A DNA stretch of 50,371 nucleotides from Candidatus Saccharimonadota bacterium (lineage in GTDB: Bacteria > Patescibacteriota > Saccharimonadia > Saccharimonadales > EFPC-124). Numbering within the stretch: position 1 is the stretch's first letter; every line of letters begins with the position of its first letter. Where the stretch lies: NCBI GenBank assembly GCA_029288315.1, contig JARIHL010000083.1, forward strand, positions 1-50,371, given 5' to 3'. The position numbers were made by a program, and so were the translations under genes. The notes beneath the pieces are model-generated. The model was not told the DNA's origin and searched no databases. It saw nothing but the letters and a program-made list of their open reading frames with translations. Below are positions 29,501 through 38,084 of the stretch, in pieces.

Positions 29501-30008
29501 GGCTTCCCTCTTGGTTAGCTGGCGAGTCTATAAGTTTTACCCAATGATGGATTGATTGTGTTTGCCAATGAGCCGTTTTGCTTCCAACGGTAATACCTTG
29601 GTATTCTAGTTTGACCTTAATTGCCACTCGATCGCCAAGGGGAGGGATAGCTATAGTGCGTTGGATGATTTGAGATTGATTATGGGTCAATGTCATCGTT
29701 CCATCGCCGAGCTGTTCTTCGACTGAGTTATGGGTCTGAGCGATGAGTGTGTAGCGATAAACAGTTGATTGATGCTCAAGATTGCGTACGGTAAAGGCTA
29801 CGACGTATGGCGTTTGAGGGGCAATGGCATCAGGTAACTGTTGATGATTAGTAAAATAAAGTTCGCTAAAGCGTTGTGGCTGAGGTGTTATTTGCCAAGT
29901 ATCTGTTAGTACGATGTGGCTTGTTGCCAACCAGCCCAGGCCCGCAAGGCCGCAGACCGCAAAAAAACAAAGCCATAGTTTTCGTACCTTGGTAATTGAT
30001 GATCTCCT
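29487..30008 (-). CDS. Membrane-anchored DUF1616-C-terminus-like protein; likely starts upstream of the ORF-track start, possibly at ATT
   Basis: FSELYFTNHQQLPDAIAPQTPYVVAFTVRNLEHQSTVYRYTL. Upstream in-frame extension (I)TKVRKLWLCFFAVCGLAGLGWLATSHIV encodes a TM anchor with AGGAG seven nt before an ATT codon. Confidence 0.55.
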   Translation of the reverse strand, partial: RRSSITKVRKLWLCFFAVCGLAGLGWLATSHIVLTDTWQITPQPQRFSELYFTNHQQLPDAIAPQTPYVVAFTVRNLEHQSTVYRYTLIAQTHNSVEEQLGDGTMTLTHNQSQIIQRTIAIPPLGDRVAIKVKLEYQGITVGSKTAHWQTQSIHHWVKLIDSPANQEGSHEQT

Positions 30009-30138
30009 CGTACAAGCGGGAGCAATCCTTATTGCCGCAACCTTCGTATATAAATGTAGGCTAAAGATATTATGTAAATATTAAATTAAGCCTTAAATTT
30101 AATTTGTGTATTTTGATCTCTGGGGGATAACCCTTAAC

Positions 30139-30206
30139 TTCATAGAAGAACACTCCGCTTGCAAAGAGCTCACTGCGTTCCCACCGGAAGGCCGAGCTTC
30201 TATGAA
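30139..30206. repeat. R1 hairpin element, copy c
   Basis: Arms TTCATAGAAG (30139-30148) / CTTCTATGAA (30197-30206) around core AACACTCCGCTTGCAAAGAGCTCACTGCGTTCCCACCGGAAGGCCGAG. Confidence 0.8.
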
Positions 30207-30256
30207 CTAGAGTTACGCTAAATGTAAAAAGACATAGCATTTGCTATAGTGGAATC

Positions 30257-30481
30257 ATGAAAAGATTATTGCGTGCCCTTAGTTTTACGATATTTGTATT
30301 CGGCTTTGCCGGATGGATCTACATTGCCAATAATGCAGTTCATCATCCGCAAACACTCACTCTCCCGCTTACTCACCTCCTACCATTTCCTCGGGAAGAT
30401 ACTTTTGGCATTATATGCTTTGGGCTTTCTTTTATTGCTCTTTTTATCTACATGTATTTAAGAGACGAGGGCCGAAAGTAG
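30257..30481 (+). CDS. Small two-TM membrane protein
   Basis: MKRLLRALSFTIFVFGFAGWIYIANNA...DTFGIICFGLSFIALFIYMYLRDEGRK. Confidence 0.65.
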   Translation: MKRLLRALSFTIFVFGFAGWIYIANNAVHHPQTLTLPLTHLLPFPREDTFGIICFGLSFIALFIYMYLRDEGRK

Positions 30482-30496
30482 TATACTTCTCTTCAC

Positions 30497-31744
30497 ATGT
30501 ATAGTATTTTCTCGTTCAAACAATTTTTACGCACAAGCATTACGCATATTTGGCCTTTGAGTATCGTCGTTATTATGGGAATTATTTTATTAACCCCAAG
30601 GCATGATTTTGGCGTTATTCACACAAGCCCGTTAGCAGACGCAATTTTTGGTTTGGCCAGTGACCCAGCCTACGGGCTGTGGCGAGAAATGCTTGTAAAT
30701 ACTCTCACTTTTTTTGCCTGGTTACTTATAGTACTGGTAATATTGCGTATTGGCTTAGGGCTTATGGCAAATAACAAACGTTTGTTCAAAGATTTAACGA
30801 GCCGTTTAACAAATCGCAAGCCTGCTGTTGTTTGGGTGGAGTTAAGTGGATTGGATGGGCTGACTTTAACAAACAGGCTCTATCGGCTGCAAAAGCAAGA
30901 AGTGGCTGCAGAAATAATACTCAACTATACAGTTAAGCTTGATGATACAACATTGGTACGAATTAATTATCTAGATAAGATGGCACGCGAAGGGTGGCGA
31001 ATTCGTCTTGGCCAAGCAACGCAAGCAGTAGTACAGATGAAACAGGCTCTACCAATAGTACATATTTTATCTAAGGCAACGACTGCAAGCCAGTCTTCAA
31101 TAATCGAGCGACTGCGCGATCCTAAGCAATATTTGCGTCTTGAAGGTGATTTCTCTGATGTGTTTAGTGTGTATGTCGCTCGTGGTTACGAACTATTTGC
31201 CTTGGATGTGCTCAACCCTTTGGTTATGCAACAATTGAAACAATCATGCCGTGAGGTTGATGTTGAAATGAATGGTCACACATTACAGATTACTACACCA
31301 TCTTTTCGGCTAGCCCCGAACGAGGTGGCGGCTTTTGAAAAAAATATTCAAGCCTGTCTAGCCATACTGGCTCCCTATGTAAAAAAGCAACGTCGCTTAA
31401 CTGAATCTAAACAGCTGTTGCAATATCAATACTTTGAAAATACAATTCGACCCATGAAGCTGCTTGCTGACTCTATATTTATATGGCTAACTGTTTGCTT
31501 TGGGGTAGTGGTATGTTTGATTCTCATCTCGCAATTTCTCCCTATATTCCCCGATCAAATAAAAAAGATTGGTGGTTTTTCAATTATCTACCTCAATCCC
31601 TGGAAGGATACTCTCGAAGCGCTCAGTTATTGTATCATTGCGCTAGCGTCAATCACCTTCAGTTTAGCAGAAATAGAGATAGCGATTCGACGCTTCATTG
31701 TAAACGTTCAATGGCATCGCACAAGAAATACCCGACACGCCTAG
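30497..31744 (+). CDS. Membrane protein with TM pairs flanking a large soluble domain, unknown function
   Basis: TM helices near N-terminus (ITHIWPLSIVVIMGIILL; LTFFAWLLIVLVILRIGLGL) and C-terminus (FIWLTVCFGVVVCLILISQFLPIF). Confidence 0.75.
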   Translation: MYSIFSFKQFLRTSITHIWPLSIVVIMGIILLTPRHDFGVIHTSPLADAIFGLASDPAYGLWREMLVNTLTFFAWLLIVLVILRIGLGLMANNKRLFKDLTSRLTNRKPAVVWVELSGLDGLTLTNRLYRLQKQEVAAEIILNYTVKLDDTTLVRINYLDKMAREGWRIRLGQATQAVVQMKQALPIVHILSKATTASQSSIIERLRDPKQYLRLEGDFSDVFSVYVARGYELFALDVLNPLVMQQLKQSCREVDVEMNGHTLQITTPSFRLAPNEVAAFEKNIQACLAILAPYVKKQRRLTESKQLLQYQYFENTIRPMKLLADSIFIWLTVCFGVVVCLILISQFLPIFPDQIKKIGGFSIIYLNPWKDTLEALSYCIIALASITFSLAEIEIAIRRFIVNVQWHRTRNTRHA

Positions 31745-31802
31745 CGTTAGGGCATCGCTTTGTCGCACTCTAGGTGCTGCTTAGCTATGCTACAATTGGC
31801 GC

Positions 31803-32267
31803 ATGGCTTATTTACATTATGAAATAGATATAAAAGCACCAAAACAAAAAGTCTGGGAGATTATGCTCGGTGATATCACCTACAGAGAATGGACCAGTGT
31901 TTTTCACGCAGGTTCTTACTATGAAGGCAGCTGGGACAAAGGTAGCAAGATAAAATTTCTAGCTTTAGATGAGGGGAAACCCAGTGGTATGTCGAGCCAC
32001 ATAGTTGAGAATCGGCCGTATGAATATATCTCGATTGAACATCTTGGCGAAGTCATAAATGGCACAGAAGACTTGACGAGCGAAAATGCGCGGCAATGGG
32101 CGGGATCTCATGAAAACTACACATTCAATGAAGTTAATGGTATTACTACTCTGACGATCGAGCTAGAAGGTGACGGCGTGAACAGGGAGATAGCTGAAAT
32201 GTTTGACGCAATGTGGCCCAAAGCTTTGCAAAAATTAAAAGAAATTGTTGAACAATCGCCGCTCTAA
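31803..32267 (+). CDS. SRPBCC/AHSA1-like domain protein
   Basis: YEIDIKAPKQKVWEIMLGDITYREWTSVFHAGSYYEGSWDKGSKIKFLALDEGKPSGMSSHIVENRPYEYISIEHLG...MFDAMWPKALQKLKEIVEQ. Confidence 0.85.
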   Translation: MAYLHYEIDIKAPKQKVWEIMLGDITYREWTSVFHAGSYYEGSWDKGSKIKFLALDEGKPSGMSSHIVENRPYEYISIEHLGEVINGTEDLTSENARQWAGSHENYTFNEVNGITTLTIELEGDGVNREIAEMFDAMWPKALQKLKEIVEQSPL

Positions 32268-32358
32268 GTAGTCATTAATTCTTCTATCTAAGCCAAGCTA
32301 AATTAACTATAATAAATAGAGGAGTCATTATCACTTCAAATTATAGGTAAACTGCAAA

Positions 32359-35265
32359 ATGGCGAGAAAGAGCATGCACAATCAGCCCGTCGAGGAGATT
32401 CGTGCTCTTCTGAGTGAGCTTGATCAGCTCGCCGCTCGCCGGCCTGTTGGCAATCCGGTTCTGCCGCCAGTATTATGTATTCAACCCCGATCGGCACATT
32501 CTTCTGTTGCGCAACTTATTCCTCATTATTATTGGGTAAGTGCCAACACGAAAAAACCAAATATCCCACATGTCTTATCCATACTTGATCGTCCTGAATT
32601 AGATGATCTGGCTATCTTTAGTTATATTTATGAAAACCTCATGATTCCTCGCTCTATGGGAAATTTTCATTTCACTAATCTTAAGATGGCCATAGATCTT
32701 CTGAGCCATACACTTGATCCTGGCGCGACAAGTCGTGAGGCAAAGATTAACGACCTCGTCACTCACCTTTACCGCAGGCGCCATCCCAGATTAGGCGGCC
32801 GCTCGGCTACTATTATTTCGACGCGTGATGGGTACGATGGTTTACTTGGGTTTGCTGCAATTACTCTAGAGCTTTTACGGCGGGCTCGGTTTAGAGTCTT
32901 TCGGGCAGAATTGGCGACAACGAATCGGTACCGCTGGTTTACTGACCGGGTTGCTCTAGAGCTTACCCAGCAAGATAAAGCCGACGAAATTTCTCAAGAT
33001 TTCTTAAGTTGCGCCGTTTGGACACTTCAGCAACCTGGTCTTCGTGACTCAAGTTTGGCACGAGAACTCTTTATGTTAGCCTTATTTGAAGATTTGGAGC
33101 ATGCTTTTAAAGCCCACCCTATTAATCTTTCTTTTCGGCGACGACGACGCACAACTCCCTTCATTATTACCTTAAAAGATGTGAGCGCTACTGATAGTGC
33201 TGCCCGTCGTTTTTTGCAAACATTCGGTGAACTGATAGATCAATCTAAAGGAGCTTCTTTGCTTGTGTTGGCCTCTGTTCACGGCTCGGCGCCTCCTGCA
33301 CTCAAAGCCGATGTCGACTCGCCCCATACAGCTGCTGAAAAACTGCAACTTATACGGGAAGGACGTTATGAATCCTCGGCTATTACTGCTTTTAATATTC
33401 AAGCTACTGCTAATACTGCGCGTATTAAAGAAATACGCGAATTTATTACTAATCGTCCATCGCCTAAACCAAAGTCGATGCTCCGTGACTTTATGCTGCT
33501 TGCCATATTGGGTGTCATACTTACACCCTTTATTTTAGCTGGCAGCATATATGTCATTCGTATTATGCCGGTGCTCTATCAATCGACGCAAAATTGTCAG
33601 TATATTCAGACAGTTGCCGGCGAAGTGGTCGGTATTACCGATGGCTCTTGTTCATTTTTAACCCACAATGATGCGAGGGGTATTGGTTACAGTGAGACAG
33701 AAAATTCACTTTTGCGTCAGTTCAAAATTAGGTCAGATAGCGTCCGAGATTTGTATACCTATATCAGCTCATTAGGTAAAACGACGCCTCATTTACCGAG
33801 TGCGCAGCGGCTCATCTATATCCAAGAGTTGAACGACGCTAAACAGACTATTTTGGCACAGAACAGGCAGATTAGGGAAGATGACATGTATCGTACGATT
33901 GTATTGCTTCTTCCTTTTACGGTTCCTGATGAGTCTGGTAATGCGAATCAAAAAACGATTGGTATTATGCGTGGGGTGGCTGTAGCTCAGGAAGAGATCA
34001 ATCGGAATGCTGACCGTGTACCAAAAGGGAGCCTGCAGCATCTCAAGCTGAAAGTGCTGATTGCTAACACCGGCGGAAAACTTGTGCACGGCCAAGCCGT
34101 CGCGCATGATATCCGTGCACTCAACACTCATGGTTTAACTCCTTTAACTCCGAAACATTCTATTATTGCGGTCGCTGGTATCACGCAAAGTCTGGCGGAA
34201 GCGAAGCGTACGGTAGAAGTGCTTACAACGCCGGGTGACACCAGCAATCCAGCTATTGCTGTGGTTGGCTCTACGCTTACTTATGATTATATGAGTGAAG
34301 GCAACCCTCTTTTTTATCAAGCGGCGGCTTCTAATAAGCGGCAGGCGCAAGCTTTAGCTGAATTTATCCGCCATCAGCCACTGGTTGGTGATGTAAGTGG
34401 TACGATACCCCAACTTCTTAAGCCTGCTCGCAATATCGTTATCGTTAATGATAATAATGATTGGTATAGCCAAAACCTCGCCGATGATTTATACCGTGAG
34501 TTTCGAAATACGAATCCCCTTGTCGGATACTGGACCGTTCCGAATGGAGATGATAGAGACACGGACCCACATCTTGAGCATAAAGCTGAAATTGTGCCAC
34601 TGACTGAAATTCGCGATCGGCTCTGCGATCCAGCAAAACTGTCAATATTTGATCAGCAGCAAGATGTTGTTATGTATACTGGCCGATCGCAAAATTTTAG
34701 CGCCTTTTTAAATGCACTAAAACCAGATGTTTGCGCACGCGGCAAAGGTTTTACTATTGTTGCTGGTAGCGACATGGCTCAATGGGGCGAATACGACAAC
34801 TTTAAACACTTCTTTCCGCACCTTTATTTTGCGGCCTATGGTGCCCGCGATAGCGACCACAATGGAGCAATTGCTGATAATTTATTTTCCAATCCTATTG
34901 TAAAAGATATTGTAGATCAAAGTGGTGGCGCCAGAGCGTATGATTCTATCAAGCTCATTTGGGCTATAGTTCAAAATAGCCGTCTAGCGGTCGAGAATGT
35001 TGACACGGCTCATATAGCCAACGAATTTCTAAAAAGCCCTCATATACGGCTCGAAGGTGCTAGTGGTGTTTTAGATATCCCCGCTGGTCAGCAAGTACCA
35101 ATGAACAAACCCGTATTTATTATGCGAGCTGGTAACAGCCAGCCGGTGATGAGTTGCGGGGCATTCTCTATTCAACCTCCAGGAAGTGGCGAACGGCTGA
35201 ATGCCCATGGTCAACCTTTTACAGAAACAAAATGGGGCGATCAGCGCCAGTTTGATTGCCCATAA
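32359..35265 (+). CDS. Single-pass receptor-like protein: cytoplasmic NTPase-like region, TM, extracytoplasmic type I periplasmic-binding (Leu/Ile/Val-BP-like) domain
   Basis: TM MLRDFMLLAILGVILTPFILAGSIYVIRIM. C-terminal half: IVLLLPFTVPDE...TIGIMRGVAVAQEEINRN...IIAVAGITQSLAEAKRTVEVLTTPGDTSNPAIAVVGSTLTYDYMSEGNPLFYQAAASNKRQAQALAEFIRHQ...RAYDSIKLIWAIVQ. Confidence 0.75.
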   Translation: MARKSMHNQPVEEIRALLSELDQLAARRPVGNPVLPPVLCIQPRSAHSSVAQLIPHYYWVSANTKKPNIPHVLSILDRPELDDLAIFSYIYENLMIPRSMGNFHFTNLKMAIDLLSHTLDPGATSREAKINDLVTHLYRRRHPRLGGRSATIISTRDGYDGLLGFAAITLELLRRARFRVFRAELATTNRYRWFTDRVALELTQQDKADEISQDFLSCAVWTLQQPGLRDSSLARELFMLALFEDLEHAFKAHPINLSFRRRRRTTPFIITLKDVSATDSAARRFLQTFGELIDQSKGASLLVLASVHGSAPPALKADVDSPHTAAEKLQLIREGRYESSAITAFNIQATANTARIKEIREFITNRPSPKPKSMLRDFMLLAILGVILTPFILAGSIYVIRIMPVLYQSTQNCQYIQTVAGEVVGITDGSCSFLTHNDARGIGYSETENSLLRQFKIRSDSVRDLYTYISSLGKTTPHLPSAQRLIYIQELNDAKQTILAQNRQIREDDMYRTIVLLLPFTVPDESGNANQKTIGIMRGVAVAQEEINRNADRVPKGSLQHLKLKVLIANTGGKLVHGQAVAHDIRALNTHGLTPLTPKHSIIAVAGITQSLAEAKRTVEVLTTPGDTSNPAIAVVGSTLTYDYMSEGNPLFYQAAASNKRQAQALAEFIRHQPLVGDVSGTIPQLLKPARNIVIVNDNNDWYSQNLADDLYREFRNTNPLVGYWTVPNGDDRDTDPHLEHKAEIVPLTEIRDRLCDPAKLSIFDQQQDVVMYTGRSQNFSAFLNALKPDVCARGKGFTIVAGSDMAQWGEYDNFKHFFPHLYFAAYGARDSDHNGAIADNLFSNPIVKDIVDQSGGARAYDSIKLIWAIVQNSRLAVENVDTAHIANEFLKSPHIRLEGASGVLDIPAGQQVPMNKPVFIMRAGNSQPVMSCGAFSIQPPGSGERLNAHGQPFTETKWGDQRQFDCP

Positions 35266-35271
35266 GCAAGC

Positions 35272-36078
35272 TTAAACCCTGCCACTAGTATCGTACAGAG
35301 AATGTTGCTCAAAGACTGAAGGATAAATTCCTTCGGCTACTGGCTCGATAGTGCAAAAAATTGCTAAGGAAGATTCCGATTCACCCCAAGTTGAACCATC
35401 ATGCAAAGCACGAGCCACGGGCACATTTAAACATGCTTCAATAGCTTGATGCCCCAGTGCAGAAGGGCCATTCAGCCGAATCCAGTATAATCGTAACTCT
35501 TCGGGATTTGTGGCAAGTTTGTGGCGAACATAGGGAAGACGTTTCGGTGCACGAGGGCCTCCGATAATCTCACGTGTCACCGACGGCGCTAAGCAATGAT
35601 ATCGTGCGCCAGGACCAAGGTTACCTATTAAAAGTTGCGTGTCGGCATTAGGCCAGTTATCAATGTGCAGGCCAACCTTTGGTGGCTTGTTTGTAAGTGA
35701 ATTAACCTTGGAGGTGTCAACAGAAACCGACAACTCATCTTGCGCATCGTGCCGAGTATCGAGATAGGTACCATGAATGCCAGGAGCAATAGTTTGATCA
35801 ATAGGCTGACCATATAGGCGCAAAGCAGTCTCGCCTATATAGTGCGGAATTCGGCAAACTTGAATTCGAATATCTGTCTCTGAAGTAGCTATTATAAATT
35901 CTAGCTCTTCGTCTGTTGGGCCGTGTGGCTCTGTGGGTATGATCGTGGCTTCATTGAGATAACTACGCTGTTGCGCTGTAGTAGGTTCTAGAATCTGTAC
36001 TCCGGAAACTAATAAGCGTTCTCTGAGCAATTCTGGCTCATTGCAAACTATTCCAATACTTCGTATTTTCTCGCTCAT
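35272..36078 (-). CDS. Hypothetical protein, possible 2OG-Fe(II)-oxygenase-like (HxD ... H)
   Basis: PPKVGLHIDNWPNADTQLLIGNLGPGARYHCLAP and later VARALHDGSTWGESESS. Family assignment is inference. Confidence 0.6.
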   Translation of the reverse strand: MSEKIRSIGIVCNEPELLRERLLVSGVQILEPTTAQQRSYLNEATIIPTEPHGPTDEELEFIIATSETDIRIQVCRIPHYIGETALRLYGQPIDQTIAPGIHGTYLDTRHDAQDELSVSVDTSKVNSLTNKPPKVGLHIDNWPNADTQLLIGNLGPGARYHCLAPSVTREIIGGPRAPKRLPYVRHKLATNPEELRLYWIRLNGPSALGHQAIEACLNVPVARALHDGSTWGESESSLAIFCTIEPVAEGIYPSVFEQHSLYDTSGRV

Positions 36079-36152
36079 TACCGATAAACCTTTTATTGCT
36101 GCTACATATTTTCATAGAAGTGGGCAGGGCGTCAACGGCGTTGGGCATATGA

Positions 36153-36273
36153 AATTCTGCACCACCCTCATGTTCTCTCCTTCCAGGGAAACAGCCCGCC
36201 CGCAAAAGCTCGTTGCCTTCCTCCCGGGAAGGTCGAGTCCTGGAAGGAGAGAACATGAGGGTGGTGCAGAATT
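36153..36273. repeat. R1 hairpin element, copy a
   Basis: Perfect 35-bp arms 36153-36187 (AATTCTGCACCACCCTCATGTTCTCTCCTTCCAGG) / 36239-36273 around 51-nt core GAAACAGCCCGCCCGCAAAAGCTCGTTGCCTTCCTCCCGGGAAGGTCGAGT. Confidence 0.95.
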
Positions 36274-36330
36274 AAACTTTGTATGATCCGAGACTCAAGC
36301 TAGAAATATTCAGAGTACAAGTATAACCAT

Positions 36331-37110
36331 TTAGTGATAGTAGAAAGCAGAGTCGACATTAAGCTTTACAGTGCAAAATGGTTCTTCAGCAAGGTCGAGC
36401 GCTATTTCGAGCTCTGTTTTATCGTGCAAGTTGCCCAATTCTAGGGTTTGCCAGGTGTCACTTCTTGCTGAAGGGATTGCTTTACCGTTATTGCCGTTAT
36501 GGGTAGGAGTGATAGTCATCAGAGCGGGTGCTACGCAAGAACCAGTTGAAGTTACACTTTCAAGCGTGAACTTAATGCTTAAATGCTGGTGTTGAGTGGC
36601 GGGCAGTAGTGCACGAGCTTTACTGCCATGTTTCATAATCGCATTATCTGATAATTGGATTTGGTAAGTAATATCTTCTCGTTCCCAATGCAAAAATGCC
36701 AACCTGCTTATAGTGGCCGGTATGAAGAAAGTGAGCAAGGCAAATACTACAACAATAATAGAACGCTGCCATGTAAAAACGGGTTGGGTGAAAGATTTTA
36801 TTGCTTTTGGCTGGTAGCTCGTTTGGGCCTGCTGCTCTTTTTTATGTAACCAAATAGGCACTAAAACCGTTGCCAAACTAAGGACTAAGCCAACAATAGT
36901 AACCACTAATCCCCATACATCAGCACGGGCTGCCCCTTCAGCACCCAGAGAATCAAGGTGTTGCCCAAGCCACAGAAGCTGCTGTAGCAATAGTAATCCA
37001 AGTCCGGCACAAATCCCGATAATTATAAAAAAGCGTAATCTTTTAATTTGTTGCCAACCCTGCTTGATATAAGCTGGGATTTTTTGCACTATCGTTAGTC
37101 TGTCCGGCAT
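36331..37110 (-). CDS. Membrane protein of unknown function
   Basis: TM segments LRFFIIIGICAGLGLLLLQQLLWLG, VWGLVVTIVGLVLSLATVLVPIWL, SIIVVVFALLTFFIPATIS; overlaps 37095-37994 by 16 bp. Confidence 0.75.
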   Translation of the reverse strand: MPDRLTIVQKIPAYIKQGWQQIKRLRFFIIIGICAGLGLLLLQQLLWLGQHLDSLGAEGAARADVWGLVVTIVGLVLSLATVLVPIWLHKKEQQAQTSYQPKAIKSFTQPVFTWQRSIIVVVFALLTFFIPATISRLAFLHWEREDITYQIQLSDNAIMKHGSKARALLPATQHQHLSIKFTLESVTSTGSCVAPALMTITPTHNGNNGKAIPSARSDTWQTLELGNLHDKTELEIALDLAEEPFCTVKLNVDSAFYYH

Positions 37111-37994
37111 GATTCAGTGTCAATATTGCTTGGGTCGGGTTTAAGTTCGCGGGCGTTGAGGGCTTGATCTACTTGAAGATTAGCACTAAAAGATGAGTTC
37201 CACTGCTTATTCACAAATTCTTTTAGCAACGTTGCTACTTGATGACATAATTCCATATTGTCTTTTGATAGGCCAATGCCGTACTTCTCATAGGTACCAG
37301 GAATAATAATTTCAGGTATAAATTTAAGGGCTTGATCAGCGTGGGCGTGCCCTTGCAAAACGGCAGCATCACTGGTAACAGCTGCTACATTAGCACTGGG
37401 ATTCTTCAGATCCTCAAGGCATTGCGAGAATGTATCTCGGTCAGTACTGATAAGCGGTATACTTTTTTTCAATTCATTTAATTTGTCTTTTGACGTTGAA
37501 CCATTTGTAACGCAAACAGTTTTGCTGGCTAGGTCATTCGTTGAGAGAATACTATCATCGTCTTTACGAACAAGTATCCCCTGATAGGTACGAATATACG
37601 GCCCGGCAAAAATAATACCACCAGCAATGCGTTTATCTGAAATTGAATAGGTACTCACAACTAGATCAACATATTTTGCGCGTAGGTTTTGGTCTCGAGC
37701 ATCAATTGTCATTGGTACAAAGTTTGGATGACGCCCTAAGCCTTCAGCAATAAAGTTGGCTAGATCGATATCAAAACCGTTGCGCTGGCCATCTCGTAAT
37801 GAGTTGAAGCCCGGGCTGTCATTAATATGCACGCCTATGTTGATTGCACTCGGTACCTGGCTTGTTGAGGGTTGGCTGCTATTTGGCCGGGACTTTAAAA
37901 ACAGGAAAAGGGCGACTATTACTATTGCACAAAAAAGCGAAATAACTATAAGTCTAATAGTTATTTTCTTCTTCGTTTGCTCTAATAGAGGCAA
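37095..37994 (-). CDS. Membrane-anchored solute-binding protein family 3-like (amino-acid-type) domain protein
   Basis: N-terminal TM LIVISLFCAIVIVALFLFL; INIGVHINDSPGFNSLRDGQRNGFDIDLANFIAEGLG...RDQNLRAKYVDLVVSTYSISDKRIAGGIIFAGPYIRTYQGILVRKDD. Confidence 0.85.
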   Translation of the reverse strand: MPLLEQTKKKITIRLIVISLFCAIVIVALFLFLKSRPNSSQPSTSQVPSAINIGVHINDSPGFNSLRDGQRNGFDIDLANFIAEGLGRHPNFVPMTIDARDQNLRAKYVDLVVSTYSISDKRIAGGIIFAGPYIRTYQGILVRKDDDSILSTNDLASKTVCVTNGSTSKDKLNELKKSIPLISTDRDTFSQCLEDLKNPSANVAAVTSDAAVLQGHAHADQALKFIPEIIIPGTYEKYGIGLSKDNMELCHQVATLLKEFVNKQWNSSFSANLQVDQALNARELKPDPSNIDTESCRTD

Positions 37995-38084
37995 TACTTT
38001 TATCCTATTTAACGTTCTAGCCTAATAATAGCGCCCTACGCAGAGCGCTACAATAGGTCTTTGTAAAAAATCCAACAAATAGAT

